A stretch of DNA of 64,000 nucleotides from CAVVEQ01 sp963747315 (lineage in GTDB: Bacteria; Chloroflexota; Anaerolineae; Anaerolineales; Anaerolineaceae): the NCBI GenBank assembly GCA_963747315.1, contig CAVVEQ010000007.1:248001-312000 (forward strand), given 5' to 3'. Shown here in pieces: positions 17,313 to 26,246 of this stretch. Each line of letters opens with the position of its first letter. The first letter of the stretch is position 1. A program made the translations under genes and the position numbers. The notes under the pieces were generated by a model, which worked only from the letters and a program-made list of their open reading frames with translations, ran no database searches and had not been told where the DNA came from.

Positions 17313-18677
17313 ATGGCAGCAACCGCAAAAACCTACACAACCAGCTTTCGTACCCGCATTCTCTACAGCCTTTCCAGTTTCGGGGTGGCTTTGCCGGCGG
17401 AATCCGTTGGCGGGATCATCGCTTTCTATATCGTGGATGTGATGAACCTGCCTGCCACCTGGTTCGCAACCTTCTGGGTCTTCTACACGATCTACAACGC
17501 GATCAACAATCCCCTGCTGGGTTACCTCTCGGACCGCACAAAGTCACGCTGGGGACGGCGCATCCCGTATATCCTGTTTGGGAGCCTTCCTTATGTACTC
17601 ATTTACGCCTTGATCTTCTGGTCGCCGTTCGATGGCAAGGTCAACCCGTACGGATTACTGGCGTACTTTGCGGTTCTGATGGTCATCTGGGAGGGGCTCT
17701 ACACGGCGGTTGCGACTGGGTATTACTCCCTGCTCCCGGAAATGTTCCCGGATTACGAGGAGCGCACCGATGTTGCGGCCAAGATGAACATCTTCCAGAT
17801 CATAGCGCTGCTGGTTGGGGTTGCGCTTCCGCCACTGATGGCTGATATCCTCGGGTGGGGCTGGATGGCGCTTATCCTGGCTGTGATGAGCGGGGTGGCG
17901 ATCTACATCGGTGTCCCTGCCATGTTTGAAGTTAAAAAAGAGGACACCTATTTTCCAATCGGAGCGGCATTAAAGGCAACCTTTGTCAACCGGAGTTATT
18001 TGATGGCAGCGATCTCGCAGACCATGCGGTTCTTCGGGACAGGAGTGTTGCAGATGGGTATGCTTTTTTACGTGAAATACAGCCTGAATGCCGACCCTGC
18101 GACAGCTTCCCTGATCTTCGGGGTGTCGTTTATCCTGGCGGCTCTTGCCCTTTACCCGTGGAAATTCTGGGTTGCCAACCACCTGGATTCACGGCGCACA
18201 TTGATGATTGCCAATGCCATCATGATCGTCGGGATGATCCCGCTTGGTTTTAGCACCTCGCTTACGGTTGCGCTTATCGCCGCAGGGATCATTGGGATCG
18301 GGCTCTCCGGGCTGGTGTTGATAGGGGATGTGATCGTGGCGGAGGTTGTGGACGAGGATGAGGTAAAGACCGGTGTTCAACGCGCCGGCATGTATTTTGG
18401 CATGACCGGGCTGCTCATTACGCTGGGCGGGCTGCTGGTTTCTTCTGTATTTGGCATCATCGTTCCCATGTTTGGCTACGACACCATGCTGGATGTTCAA
18501 CCTGCAACCGTGGACGTGGGCTTTCGCATATTTCTGACGGTGCCTGCCATCGTCGGCTTCCTTCTGGCGATCGTGGCGCTATATTTCTACCCGCTTCACG
18601 GCGATCGTTTGAAGGGTATCCGGTCTGAGCTCGCCAAGAAAGCAGAATTACGCAAAATGACCGCGGAGAAAGCATGA
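17313..18677 (+). CDS. GPH-family cation symporter, second copy
   Basis: This 454-residue, 12-helix carrier of the same family as the one at 11.4 kb has the motif 'LLGYLSDRTKSRWGRRIP'. The ATG at 17313 is preceded by GGAGAG at a good distance, so I use it rather than the upstream in-frame TTG at 17295. The two GPH proteins of the locus are clearly diverged, which speaks against a recent duplication and for different substrates. The stop codon overlaps the kinase start (ATGA). Confidence 0.92.
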   Translation: MAATAKTYTTSFRTRILYSLSSFGVALPAESVGGIIAFYIVDVMNLPATWFATFWVFYTIYNAINNPLLGYLSDRTKSRWGRRIPYILFGSLPYVLIYALIFWSPFDGKVNPYGLLAYFAVLMVIWEGLYTAVATGYYSLLPEMFPDYEERTDVAAKMNIFQIIALLVGVALPPLMADILGWGWMALILAVMSGVAIYIGVPAMFEVKKEDTYFPIGAALKATFVNRSYLMAAISQTMRFFGTGVLQMGMLFYVKYSLNADPATASLIFGVSFILAALALYPWKFWVANHLDSRRTLMIANAIMIVGMIPLGFSTSLTVALIAAGIIGIGLSGLVLIGDVIVAEVVDEDEVKTGVQRAGMYFGMTGLLITLGGLLVSSVFGIIVPMFGYDTMLDVQPATVDVGFRIFLTVPAIVGFLLAIVALYFYPLHGDRLKGIRSELAKKAELRKMTAEKA

Positions 18678-19660
18678 CCGATTTTTATCTTGGGATTGAT
18701 ATCGGCGGCACAAAAACTCATGCGCTGATCGCCACCGGGAATGCAGAGGCGATCGGTTTTGGCGAGGCGGGGACCGGCAACCATGAGGCCGTCGGGTACG
18801 ACGGTATGGAAGAGGTGCTGATCGAAACCACCCACCAGGCACTGGCGATGGCGGGGATCAGCCTGGGGGAGATTCGCGGAGCCGGGTTCGGGATCGCCGG
18901 GTACGACTGGCCTTCCGAACGGCAATCCATGCTTGCAAGCATTGGCAGGATCTGCCTCTCCTGCCCGGTGGAGGCCGGGAATGACACCCTGGTAGGTCTG
19001 CTGGCCGGGGCGCAGGGTGGCTGGGGTGTGGCGGTGGATGCAGGCACCGGGGAAAACTGCATTGGGCGGGACCGAACCGGTCGAACCGCACAGCTCACTG
19101 GCAGCGGACCGATGTTTGCTGAATTCGGCGGGTCGCACTCCCTGGTGGTCAAAGCAGTGCAGGCAGTCTCCCTGGAATGGGGTCATCGGGGACCCGCAAC
19201 CGCGCTCTCGCGCGAGTTTGTCCGGCTGGCTGGTGCCAAGAATGTGAGCGATCTGCTGGAGGGGTTGACCCTGGGGTATTACGAGGCTTACGGTGATGTG
19301 GCCCCCCTGGTATTCAAGGTCGCGGAGGAGGGGGATGAAATCGCCAGGGAATGCATCCGCTGGGCGGGACGGGAACTGGGCAGCATGGTGAACGGGATCA
19401 TCTGCCAACTGGGATTCGAGGATCTGGCGTTTGACGTGGTGTTGATAGGCAGTATGTTTAATGGCGGGGAGTTGGTTATCGATCCGCTCAAGGACACTGT
19501 CTGTTCCTGCGCAGGTATGGCGCGCTTTGTAAAGCTGGAGGTGCCCCCGGTGACCGGGGGAGTGCTGCTGGGAATGGAGGCCGCAGGGATCGGATTTTCA
19601 GATCACTTACGCGGCGTGCTTACCCAAAGCACCCTGGAACTGCTGGAGAAGATCCGGTGA
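18674..19660 (+). CDS. BadF/BadG-type ATPase, N-acetylglucosamine-kinase-like
   Basis: The 328-residue member of the ASKHA superfamily opens with the phosphate-1 motif 'GIDIGGTKTHALIA' (residues 6-19). It has the adenosine/phosphate-2 region 'AVDAGTGENCIG' and a C-terminal 'VVLIGSMFNGG'. Close relatives phosphorylate N-acetylglucosamine or glucosamine. ATGA overlap with the upstream transporter and with the following acetyltransferase indicates tight translational coupling. A kinase fits the need to phosphorylate sugars taken up by non-PTS carriers. Confidence 0.9.
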   Translation: MTDFYLGIDIGGTKTHALIATGNAEAIGFGEAGTGNHEAVGYDGMEEVLIETTHQALAMAGISLGEIRGAGFGIAGYDWPSERQSMLASIGRICLSCPVEAGNDTLVGLLAGAQGGWGVAVDAGTGENCIGRDRTGRTAQLTGSGPMFAEFGGSHSLVVKAVQAVSLEWGHRGPATALSREFVRLAGAKNVSDLLEGLTLGYYEAYGDVAPLVFKVAEEGDEIARECIRWAGRELGSMVNGIICQLGFEDLAFDVVLIGSMFNGGELVIDPLKDTVCSCAGMARFVKLEVPPVTGGVLLGMEAAGIGFSDHLRGVLTQSTLELLEKIR

Positions 19661-20193
19661 CCACGAATTTTGAGATCGTTTTTAAGAACATCGGGGAGCT
19701 CACGCCTACCGAGCATGAAGAAATGAACGAGGTGGATCATCTTGCGTTTTTTGAAGAGGATGGGGATGACGACTGGTGGCAGGATTGGGCATCACCTACA
19801 ATGCGCTTCCTGGGTAAGGAAGATAACCGGGTTGTGAGCACCGTGGGTTTGATCCAGAGGGAGATCCTGGTGGAAGGAATCCCTTACAGGATTGGCGGTG
19901 TTGGAGGTGTTGCCACGAGGCCGGATCGGCAGAAGTTGGGATACGCCGGCAGATTGCTGGCTGAAACAAAGCGGTTTATGAACGACGACCCCTGGTACCA
20001 GTACGGGATGTTATTCTGTGATCCAAAACGGATCCCCTATTATCAAAAATCGGGCTACGAGCGGATCTCCAACTCCCTCTATGTGCGCAGGGAATCCGAT
20101 CGGCAATTGTTCCCCGATCCCTGCCTGGTGTTGGACCTTCGGGGCAACTTCTTTCCCCCGGGTGAAGTGGATTGCATGGGATTACCGTGGTGA
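19657..20193 (+). CDS. GNAT-family N-acetyltransferase
   Basis: The 178-residue protein starts with GTG overlapping the previous stop (GTGA). The acetyl-CoA loop is 'VATRPDRQKLGYAGRLLAE' (~residues 87-105), preceded by the strand 'YRIGGVGGVAT' and followed by 'PYYQKSGYERI', all normal for GNATs. Similar proteins include aminoglycoside 2'-acetyltransferase-like enzymes. In this locus it may acetylate an amino sugar. No specific substrate can be read. Confidence 0.85.
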   Translation: MTTNFEIVFKNIGELTPTEHEEMNEVDHLAFFEEDGDDDWWQDWASPTMRFLGKEDNRVVSTVGLIQREILVEGIPYRIGGVGGVATRPDRQKLGYAGRLLAETKRFMNDDPWYQYGMLFCDPKRIPYYQKSGYERISNSLYVRRESDRQLFPDPCLVLDLRGNFFPPGEVDCMGLPW

Positions 20194-20241
20194 AACCACG
20201 AATGTATCGATCAATTCCTATCTTTTTTTGAGGTGTGATAA

Positions 20242-21507
20242 ATGGCAACACTCGCAGCGCTTGGCGGTAAACCGGTTCGGGAGGAGACCTACCCGGATTG
20301 GCCGGTATATGACCAGCGGGATATCGACGCTGTTACAGAAGTTATCCGTTCTGGACGCTGGGGGGGATTCCCCTGGCCAGGACCGAAGACGGCGGAATTC
20401 GCTCAGAAATTCGCCGAAATGCAGGGAGTGCCACATGCGGTTCCGATGATGAACGGTACCGTGACGATGGAGGTGGCGCTACGGGCAGCGGATATCGGCT
20501 GGGGTGATGAGGTCATCGTGCCGGCATACACCTTTATGGCCACTGCGGCTGCGCCGATGGCTGCAGGGGCGATTCCCGTGCTTGTGGATATCGACCCGGG
20601 TAATTATTGCATGGATCCGGTGAAATTCGAGGAAGCGATCACCCCCCAAACCAAAGCAGTGATCGTAGTACACCTGGGTGCACAGATGACCGATATGGAC
20701 GCCATCATGGCGATCGCGAAAAAGCATAACCTGCTGGTCATCGAAGATTGTGCTCACGCGCACGGCGCGAAGTGGCGCGGGATGGGGGCGGGCTCGATCG
20801 GCGATTTCGGTTCCTTCAGCCTGCAATCCTCCAAGATCATCACCACCGGGGAAGGTGGTGTGCTCACCTGCCGCGACAAGCACATGGCGGAGCGGGCTGC
20901 CAGCATCATCGATTGCGGTCGGGCAAAGGACGCAGAAGAAAAAGAAAATACCATGGGGGTGAATTACCGCATGACCGAGATCCAGGCAGCCCTGGGCGTG
21001 GTTGCGCTGGAGCGCTTCTCGGATCAGATCCGTCAGCGGGCTGAACATGCGGGTTACCTGGAGGAATCCCTGAGCGAAGTCCCGGGAGTGCGCTTGCTGC
21101 GCCGCGACCCGCGCCACACCGTTCGCTCATTCTACAGGTATGTGATCGCAATTGACCCGGAAGTATTTGGCGCAGAGCATCAGGCGGTATGCTACGCACT
21201 CGAGCACGAGGGCATCTCCTGCTGGGATGGTTACCCAGCCATGCATAAGAATGAGATCTTCCAGCCGCGAGCATCCAAACTGGCTGTCCCGAATGCCTTT
21301 CCGGAAAAATTTGATTATTCCAGGCTGAGCCTTCCGGAAACAGAACGCGCGACTGAGCTGGAGGCAGTCTGGTTGGATGAAAACATCTTCCGGGCGGGAC
21401 GGAAAGGGGTGGATGAGGCAGTGCAGGCAATCCATAAGCTGGCTGAAAATCGTACGGAGATGGAGGTCCTGGAGGAGAAACGCAGGGAGATGCTGGGATT
21501 ACCCTGA
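20242..21507 (+). CDS. DegT/DnrJ/EryC1/StrS-family PLP aminotransferase
   Basis: The 421-residue enzyme is of the sugar/cyclitol aminotransferase family. It has 'VIEDCAHAHGAKWRG', with the Asp that contacts the PLP ring nitrogen, and 'SLQSSKIITTGEGG', with Lys198 as predicted Schiff-base residue. Relatives aminate keto-sugars or scyllo-inosose. Paired with the Gfo/Idh oxidoreductase upstream it could make or, running backwards, break down an amino-cyclitol or 3-amino sugar. It is the last gene of the co-directional locus, and no obvious terminator follows. Confidence 0.92.
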   Translation: MATLAALGGKPVREETYPDWPVYDQRDIDAVTEVIRSGRWGGFPWPGPKTAEFAQKFAEMQGVPHAVPMMNGTVTMEVALRAADIGWGDEVIVPAYTFMATAAAPMAAGAIPVLVDIDPGNYCMDPVKFEEAITPQTKAVIVVHLGAQMTDMDAIMAIAKKHNLLVIEDCAHAHGAKWRGMGAGSIGDFGSFSLQSSKIITTGEGGVLTCRDKHMAERAASIIDCGRAKDAEEKENTMGVNYRMTEIQAALGVVALERFSDQIRQRAEHAGYLEESLSEVPGVRLLRRDPRHTVRSFYRYVIAIDPEVFGAEHQAVCYALEHEGISCWDGYPAMHKNEIFQPRASKLAVPNAFPEKFDYSRLSLPETERATELEAVWLDENIFRAGRKGVDEAVQAIHKLAENRTEMEVLEEKRREMLGLP

Positions 21508-21600
21508 AAATGCTTTGAAACAAGACCTGATGTGATCTTCCGGCTCTGATCACCTGACAGAACTGAAAAGGGTTCTAACGGATTTGTAATGGATAATCGA

Positions 21601-21629
21601 TTGTGAAAATGGGGAAAAGTTCCTATACT
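21601..21629 (+). promoter_or_regulatory. Sigma-70-type promoter for the GGDEF gene
   Basis: TTGTGA and TATACT are separated by 17 bases, 47 bases before the ATG. Confidence 0.65.
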
Positions 21630-21676
21630 TAGAGAAATATTCTACGCTTGGCGCTGGTTGTGCGGAGGTGTGGAAT

Positions 21677-23302
21677 ATGAGCGAAACAGGGATGTGGAAA
21701 AAATATAAGGATTCACCAGGATGGTTAAAGGCCAGCGCGATAGCGCTGGTGATCATCGTTGCAGGTTTGATCTGGGGGGTGTTCGCCATCCATCAGCAGC
21801 GCCGCGAACAGGTCATAAAAACTGTCCGAAATCTGCAAATATTGATCATCCGGGAGGCTGCTCAAAACGCGGAAACCTGGTATGAACTGAGGGTGACCAG
21901 CAAGCAAGCCGACCCCGAAGAGGTCATTACCGAGGTTTTCACCAATTTCGTTTCCAATAACCATATTCCCGGGATGAGCGAAGTGTGGATGGCCACACCC
22001 GGAAATTTCTTCCTGCACCGGGATTTCCCCTATAAAAATGGTTCGCAGGGCATGACTATTACCGATTACTTTGCGATTCGAAACGCGGGGGGGGGATCTC
22101 ATACCGACAATGTTCTTGCAGGGTTGCAAAAGGGGGACCAGGGCAATGATTGGTATATCGTTGATCCCCAGCAAGGGAAGGAAATTGTTTCCTGGGTGCC
22201 CGTTTACCTGGGTGGTGATGGGTACGCGATCGGTTTATCAGCATTGGAATCAAAGGTGATGGCGGATGCGGGTGTGGAGGAGGAGTTCAAGCGCAATTTC
22301 TTCCTGGTGGTAATTTTCTCAACCCTGTTATGCGTCGTTTTTTATCTTTTATTACGTGAAGAAGGTCGCTCCAAAGCTTATGCTGAACTGCTTGAAAAGA
22401 CGATCCAGGAGAAGACCCGCGAGCTTGAGATCACCAATGCCAGGTACAAAACGCTGGTCGAGCAGATCACCGCGGTAACCTATGTGGATGCAAATGACCT
22501 GGAGTGTACACCTCTCTACATGAGCCCGCAGATGGAGATGCTTTTTGGGTATACAGAAAAGGAGTGGAAGACAATTCCCAGCCTTTGGCAAAATATGATC
22601 CACCCTGATGACCGCGATCGGGTGTTGGCTGAGCACGAACGGACATTCAATTCCGGAGAGCCATTTAACATGGATTACCGGGTGTACACCAAGTGTGGAA
22701 AACTCATCTGGATCCACGACGAGTCCGTACTTGCGATCGATCCCAGCGGAACAAGAACCTGGCAGGGAGTGATGTATGACATTAGCGACCGGAAAGCCAT
22801 GGAGGATGAACTACGGTATCTGGGGCACCACGATTCGCTCACCGGGCTCTACAGTCGCGCTTTCATGGAAACTGAAATAGAACGCCTTCAGAAAAGCCGT
22901 GATTTTCCGGTTTCCATCATCATGAGCGATGTGGATAAACTGAAAGCGGTCAATGATAAATTCGGTCATGCAGTAGGGGATGAAATGCTCCGCCGCGCCG
23001 CCAGTGTGATCCGCAGTGCATTCCGGGCAGAGGATATCATCGCTCGAATGGGCGGGGATGAATTCGCGGTGGTGCTTCCTTCCACGGATGTGAAGGCAGC
23101 GCAGCAGGCGATAGACCGCATCCTCAAGGCAGTCGCCAAGGAAGGCAAAGCAGGGATAGGCCCCAGGTTGAAGATCTCCCTTGGTTATGCGACAGGCGCT
23201 CAGAATGAATCGCTCGAGCAAGTCCTCCGTAAAGCTGACCGGAATATGTACCAGCAGAAGCAGGTAAATTACACGAATGAGGACCCTGAAGCAGAATCCT
23301 GA
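21677..23302 (+). CDS. Membrane diguanylate cyclase with PAS domain
   Basis: The 541-residue protein has TM1 near residues 18-40, an extracytoplasmic sensor region of about 165 residues, TM2 (~210-230), a short coiled segment, a PAS-type domain (~255-375, 'FGYTEKEWKTIPSLWQNMIHP') and a GGDEF domain. The active-site GGDEF is intact (residues 459-463), and RAED five residues before it is a complete inhibitory I-site (RxxD). An active, product-inhibited c-di-GMP synthase is therefore expected. I start at the ATG at 21677, eight bases after GGAGG, not at the GTG that overlaps this ribosome-binding site. Confidence 0.93.
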   Translation: MSETGMWKKYKDSPGWLKASAIALVIIVAGLIWGVFAIHQQRREQVIKTVRNLQILIIREAAQNAETWYELRVTSKQADPEEVITEVFTNFVSNNHIPGMSEVWMATPGNFFLHRDFPYKNGSQGMTITDYFAIRNAGGGSHTDNVLAGLQKGDQGNDWYIVDPQQGKEIVSWVPVYLGGDGYAIGLSALESKVMADAGVEEEFKRNFFLVVIFSTLLCVVFYLLLREEGRSKAYAELLEKTIQEKTRELEITNARYKTLVEQITAVTYVDANDLECTPLYMSPQMEMLFGYTEKEWKTIPSLWQNMIHPDDRDRVLAEHERTFNSGEPFNMDYRVYTKCGKLIWIHDESVLAIDPSGTRTWQGVMYDISDRKAMEDELRYLGHHDSLTGLYSRAFMETEIERLQKSRDFPVSIIMSDVDKLKAVNDKFGHAVGDEMLRRAASVIRSAFRAEDIIARMGGDEFAVVLPSTDVKAAQQAIDRILKAVAKEGKAGIGPRLKISLGYATGAQNESLEQVLRKADRNMYQQKQVNYTNEDPEAES

Positions 23303-23320
23303 TCAAAACTGCCCAATTGC

Positions 23321-23349
23321 TTGACAAAGCTGCTACAGGTTCTTAAAAT
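23321..23349 (+). promoter_or_regulatory. Strong sigma-70-type promoter of the metal-transport leader
   Basis: A perfect TTGACA, a 17-base spacer and TAAAAT lie 18 bases after the diguanylate cyclase stop. The transcript would carry a leader of about 285 bases. Confidence 0.8.
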
Positions 23350-23406
23350 AGGACGGAGTCTGGATAAATCTTTGTAAAGGTTAATGGTTCCATGCAAACA
23401 GAAGAA

Positions 23407-23623
23407 GCGGAAAATAGCGGCGACAGTATCCCTCTTAGTACAGGGGCTGTCCTTCACATTTCCGCGATAGTTGGAAATATTTTGATAATCGATCATACCC
23501 GCGCTATTTTTCCCACGCCCGGGTATCTGATGCAGGAGGTTCCGGTCCGGTAATTGCCGGCGGCTGGAGCGATTCCCGTGAGCGTTGCTCGCCGGATGAT
23601 ACCTTCTGTGTCATCCGGTTTTT
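23407..23623 (+). ncRNA. Structured 5' leader with terminator and antiterminator (orphan riboswitch candidate)
   Basis: Element 1 pairs GCGGAAA (23407-23413) with TTTCCGC (23459-23465). Inside it, GACAG (23422-23426) pairs with CTGTC (23447-23451) and CCCT (23430-23433) with AGGG (23442-23445). Element 2 pairs ATACCC (23495-23500) with GGGTAT (23521-23526). Element 3 is an 8-bp terminator, CCGGATGA (23592-23599) with TCATCCGG (23611-23618), followed by TTTTT and ending 20 bases before the start codon. CCGGCG (23557-23562) can instead pair with CGCCGG (23590-23595), breaking the terminator. I could not match it to the M-box, yybP-ykoY, ykkC, NiCo or fluoride consensus from memory. The genes behind it suggest Mg2+ or Mn2+ as signal. 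Confidence 0.6.
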
Positions 23624-23643
23624 ATTTTTCTTGGAGGTGGAAG

Positions 23644-24894
23644 ATGGCATATCTGAGCAATGTGGTCGGAAAACCTGTAATTGATGTGGAGGGTGAAAAT
23701 ATTGGAAAGGTGCTGGAGATCCTCGCTATCCGCACAGAGGGGATGCCGCATCCCAAGGTGACAGCAGTACAGGTAAAACATAAGAAAGTTGTCCTCCTAA
23801 TCCCAATTTCCGATGTAGCGGCACTGATCGCTCCGATCGTCCCCCTGAATAAAAAGTTCGACGATATCCAAACTTATGTGCCAACCGATGGTGAAATTTT
23901 CCTGGTGAGGGATATCCTCGATAAACTGATCATTGATATCAACGGAGTGCGGGTTGTGCGGGTGAACGATCTTGAGGTTACCCGGGTGAATGGGGATTAC
24001 TTCATCGCCAATATCGACGTGGGCGTGGGCGGGCTTTTCAGAAGGCTGGGGATGGGGACCAGAGGGAAAAAGAAAAATGCTCGCATGGAAAAACAGGGAG
24101 TCATTTCCTGGGATTCAGTTGAGCTGCTATCCACGGATGAGCCCATGCGGTTGAAGGTACCACAGGAAAAACTCGCAGAGCTTCACCCGGCGGACCTTGC
24201 TGATATCCTAGAAGATATGGACCGCCTGGAAAGCGGGCGGTTCGCGAACCGCCTGGAGATCAGCCAGCTGGCCGACACCCTGGAAGAGGTGGAAACCGAT
24301 TTCCAGGCACACATCATTGAAGATATGCCGGACGAGAAGGTGGCGGATGTGCTGGAGGAGATGGCTCCGGACGAGGCTGCCGACCTTTTGGCCGAACTCC
24401 CCAAAGATCGCAGCGAAAACCTCCTGGAGTTGATGGAGGACGATGAGGCGGAGGATGTCCGCAAGCTGCTGGCATACCCGGAAGAATCCGCAGGCGGGAT
24501 TATGACCACCGAATATGTATCCATCCCCCCAAAGCTGAACGCAGAGGAAGCCATCGCAGCCGTACGGGCGGTGGGTGATGAAGTGGAGCAGGTGTTTTAT
24601 GTTTATGTGACAGATGAGGAAAATCACTTGATGGGAGTGTTCTCGCTCAGCGATCTGATTTTCGCCAACCCGAAGACGCCAATCATGGACTTCATGCATC
24701 GCCGGGTGGCGGCGGTGGACCTGCTTGAAACCCAGGATGAAGTTGCCAGGGTGATTGCCAAGTACAATCTTTTAGCAGTGCCTGTAGTGGATGCCGAAAA
24801 CCGCCTTCAGGGGATCGTTACCTCGGATGATGCCCTCGATAAGATCATCCCGACTGCCTGGAAGAAACATCTCCCACATTTTTATCTGACGTAA
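23644..24894 (+). CDS. PRC-barrel / MgtE N-terminal / CBS-domain protein without channel domain
   Basis: The 416-residue soluble protein has a PRC-barrel-like start (~1-80, 'GKPVIDVEGENIGKVLEI'), a second similar module, an MgtE intracellular N domain (~179-280, repeated 'LHPADLADILEDM' and 'MAPDEAADLLAEL') and a pair of CBS domains (~285-400, beginning 'ESAGGIMTTEYVSIP'). In MgtE these N and CBS domains sense Mg2+ and gate the membrane channel, but that channel is missing here. The next gene encodes an NRAMP-type transporter, so the protein probably acts as its cytoplasmic metal-sensing gate. GGAGG lies six bases before the ATG at 23644. Many Asp/Glu residues fit metal binding. Confidence 0.9.
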   Translation: MAYLSNVVGKPVIDVEGENIGKVLEILAIRTEGMPHPKVTAVQVKHKKVVLLIPISDVAALIAPIVPLNKKFDDIQTYVPTDGEIFLVRDILDKLIIDINGVRVVRVNDLEVTRVNGDYFIANIDVGVGGLFRRLGMGTRGKKKNARMEKQGVISWDSVELLSTDEPMRLKVPQEKLAELHPADLADILEDMDRLESGRFANRLEISQLADTLEEVETDFQAHIIEDMPDEKVADVLEEMAPDEAADLLAELPKDRSENLLELMEDDEAEDVRKLLAYPEESAGGIMTTEYVSIPPKLNAEEAIAAVRAVGDEVEQVFYVYVTDEENHLMGVFSLSDLIFANPKTPIMDFMHRRVAAVDLLETQDEVARVIAKYNLLAVPVVDAENRLQGIVTSDDALDKIIPTAWKKHLPHFYLT

Positions 24895-24918
24895 ATCATC
24901 TATGAACCGAGACTAACC

Positions 24919-26196
24919 ATGCGTAGCGTACGGATCAGAGCCTTCTTTGCGAGATATTGGAAAATCCTCCTGGTATTCTTTTCGGTTTTCGGACCGGCTA
25001 CCATCACTGCATTTGCCGATAACGATGCATCGGGTGTTGCCACGTATTCCATCGCCGGGGCGAAGCTCGGCTACCCGATCCTGTTCCTGTTACCGTATAT
25101 CACCATTTTGCTTGCCGTCACCCAGGAAATGGGCATTCGCCTGGCTGTGGTCACCCGCAAGGGATTGGGCGACCTTATCCGCGAACGCTGGGGGGTGCGG
25201 GTCTCACTGATCGTGTTCACCGGGCTGGTGGTGGCCAACCTGGCAACGGTGGTCACAGAGATGGCGGCGATTAAAGCCGTGGGTGCCCAGCTTGGCATCC
25301 CGGCGGTGCCAATCATCCTCGGATTCATCCTGGTGGCAGTTTTGTTCGTCACCCGGGGGAAATACAAACATACCCAGATCATCATGCTCTTTGCCTGCCT
25401 GTTCTTCCTGGTTTATATCTTTGCCGCTATCAAGGTGAAACCCGATTGGCAGATGGCGCTAAGCAACCTGATCTGGCCGCACGGGGTGGATTTCTCGCCG
25501 GCGTACTGGCGCAGTTACCTGATCATCGGCATGGGCGTGCTGGGTACCACTATCACCCCCTGGGGGCAGTTCTTTATCAGCAGCTTCTCCTTCGATAAAA
25601 AGATCGAAGCGGATAAGGTCAAGTATTCGCAATTTGAATCTTATTGGGGCGCATTCCTGACGGATTTCTTTTCATTCTTCATGATCGTTGCCACGGCTGC
25701 GACCCTTTTCTATGCTAATATTCCCCTCCAATCCGCGGAAGACGCAGCCATTGCCATTAAACCCTTTGCGGGGGAGCTTGCTGGTACGCTGTTTGCGCTT
25801 GGGATCATGAACGCCGGGTTCATGGGGTTGGTGATCGTATCCCTCTCCACTGCGTATGCCTTTTCAGAATTTTTCGGAACTTCGGGCAGCCTGGATTATG
25901 ATTTCAAGACCAGCAAGATGTTCTATATGATCTTCATCGGGCAATTAGTGGTGGCTGGTTCGATCGCATTAATCCCGGCTATCGACCTTTTCACCCTGGC
26001 AGTGGCAACGCAGGCGCTAAACGCGATGGTCCTGCCGCTGGTGTTCTTCTTCCTGATCAAACTGACCAGCGACCCCAAGATTATGCGCGGGAACCAGAAC
26101 AAACCGCTGCAGCGCAATTTCACTATAGTCTGCACAGCGCTCATTTTGATGGCTTCGGTGGGCACGCTGGTGCTGACCTTTTTCCCAGATATATAA
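24919..26196 (+). CDS. NRAMP-related divalent metal transporter, probably Mg2+ type
   Basis: The 425-residue protein has about 11 transmembrane helices of the NRAMP fold. The TM1 motif, DPGN in classical Mn2+/Fe2+ members, reads DNDASG (residues 34-39). In TM6 the usual Met-Pro-His reads Thr-Pro-Trp ('GTTITPW', 209-215). Loss of the soft-metal-binding Met is a feature of the NRAMP-related Mg2+ transporters (NRMTs), so Mg2+ is a better guess than Mn2+. It lies 24 bases after the MgtE-N/CBS gene, in the same transcript behind the structured leader. The stop is followed by a strong hairpin at 26247-26271. Confidence 0.9.
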   Translation: MRSVRIRAFFARYWKILLVFFSVFGPATITAFADNDASGVATYSIAGAKLGYPILFLLPYITILLAVTQEMGIRLAVVTRKGLGDLIRERWGVRVSLIVFTGLVVANLATVVTEMAAIKAVGAQLGIPAVPIILGFILVAVLFVTRGKYKHTQIIMLFACLFFLVYIFAAIKVKPDWQMALSNLIWPHGVDFSPAYWRSYLIIGMGVLGTTITPWGQFFISSFSFDKKIEADKVKYSQFESYWGAFLTDFFSFFMIVATAATLFYANIPLQSAEDAAIAIKPFAGELAGTLFALGIMNAGFMGLVIVSLSTAYAFSEFFGTSGSLDYDFKTSKMFYMIFIGQLVVAGSIALIPAIDLFTLAVATQALNAMVLPLVFFFLIKLTSDPKIMRGNQNKPLQRNFTIVCTALILMASVGTLVLTFFPDI

Positions 26197-26211
26197 TTGG
26201 AGAATAAATTG

Positions 26212-26235
26212 GTTGATTCGTTGAATGGTTGATAG
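26212..26235 (+). repeat. Three tandem GTTGANNN octamers
   Basis: GTTGATTC, GTTGAATG and GTTGATAG follow one another at a period of 8 just after the NRAMP gene. The same octamer type recurs at 29916-29947. Confidence 0.5.
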
Positions 26236-26246
26236 GTTTTCTGTCG

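Noticed and set aside
23344..23643. Assignment of the leader to the M-box, yybP-ykoY or ykkC riboswitch classes
   Set aside because: The conserved segments of those classes as I remember them are not present in the right order. Left as an unassigned structured leader.
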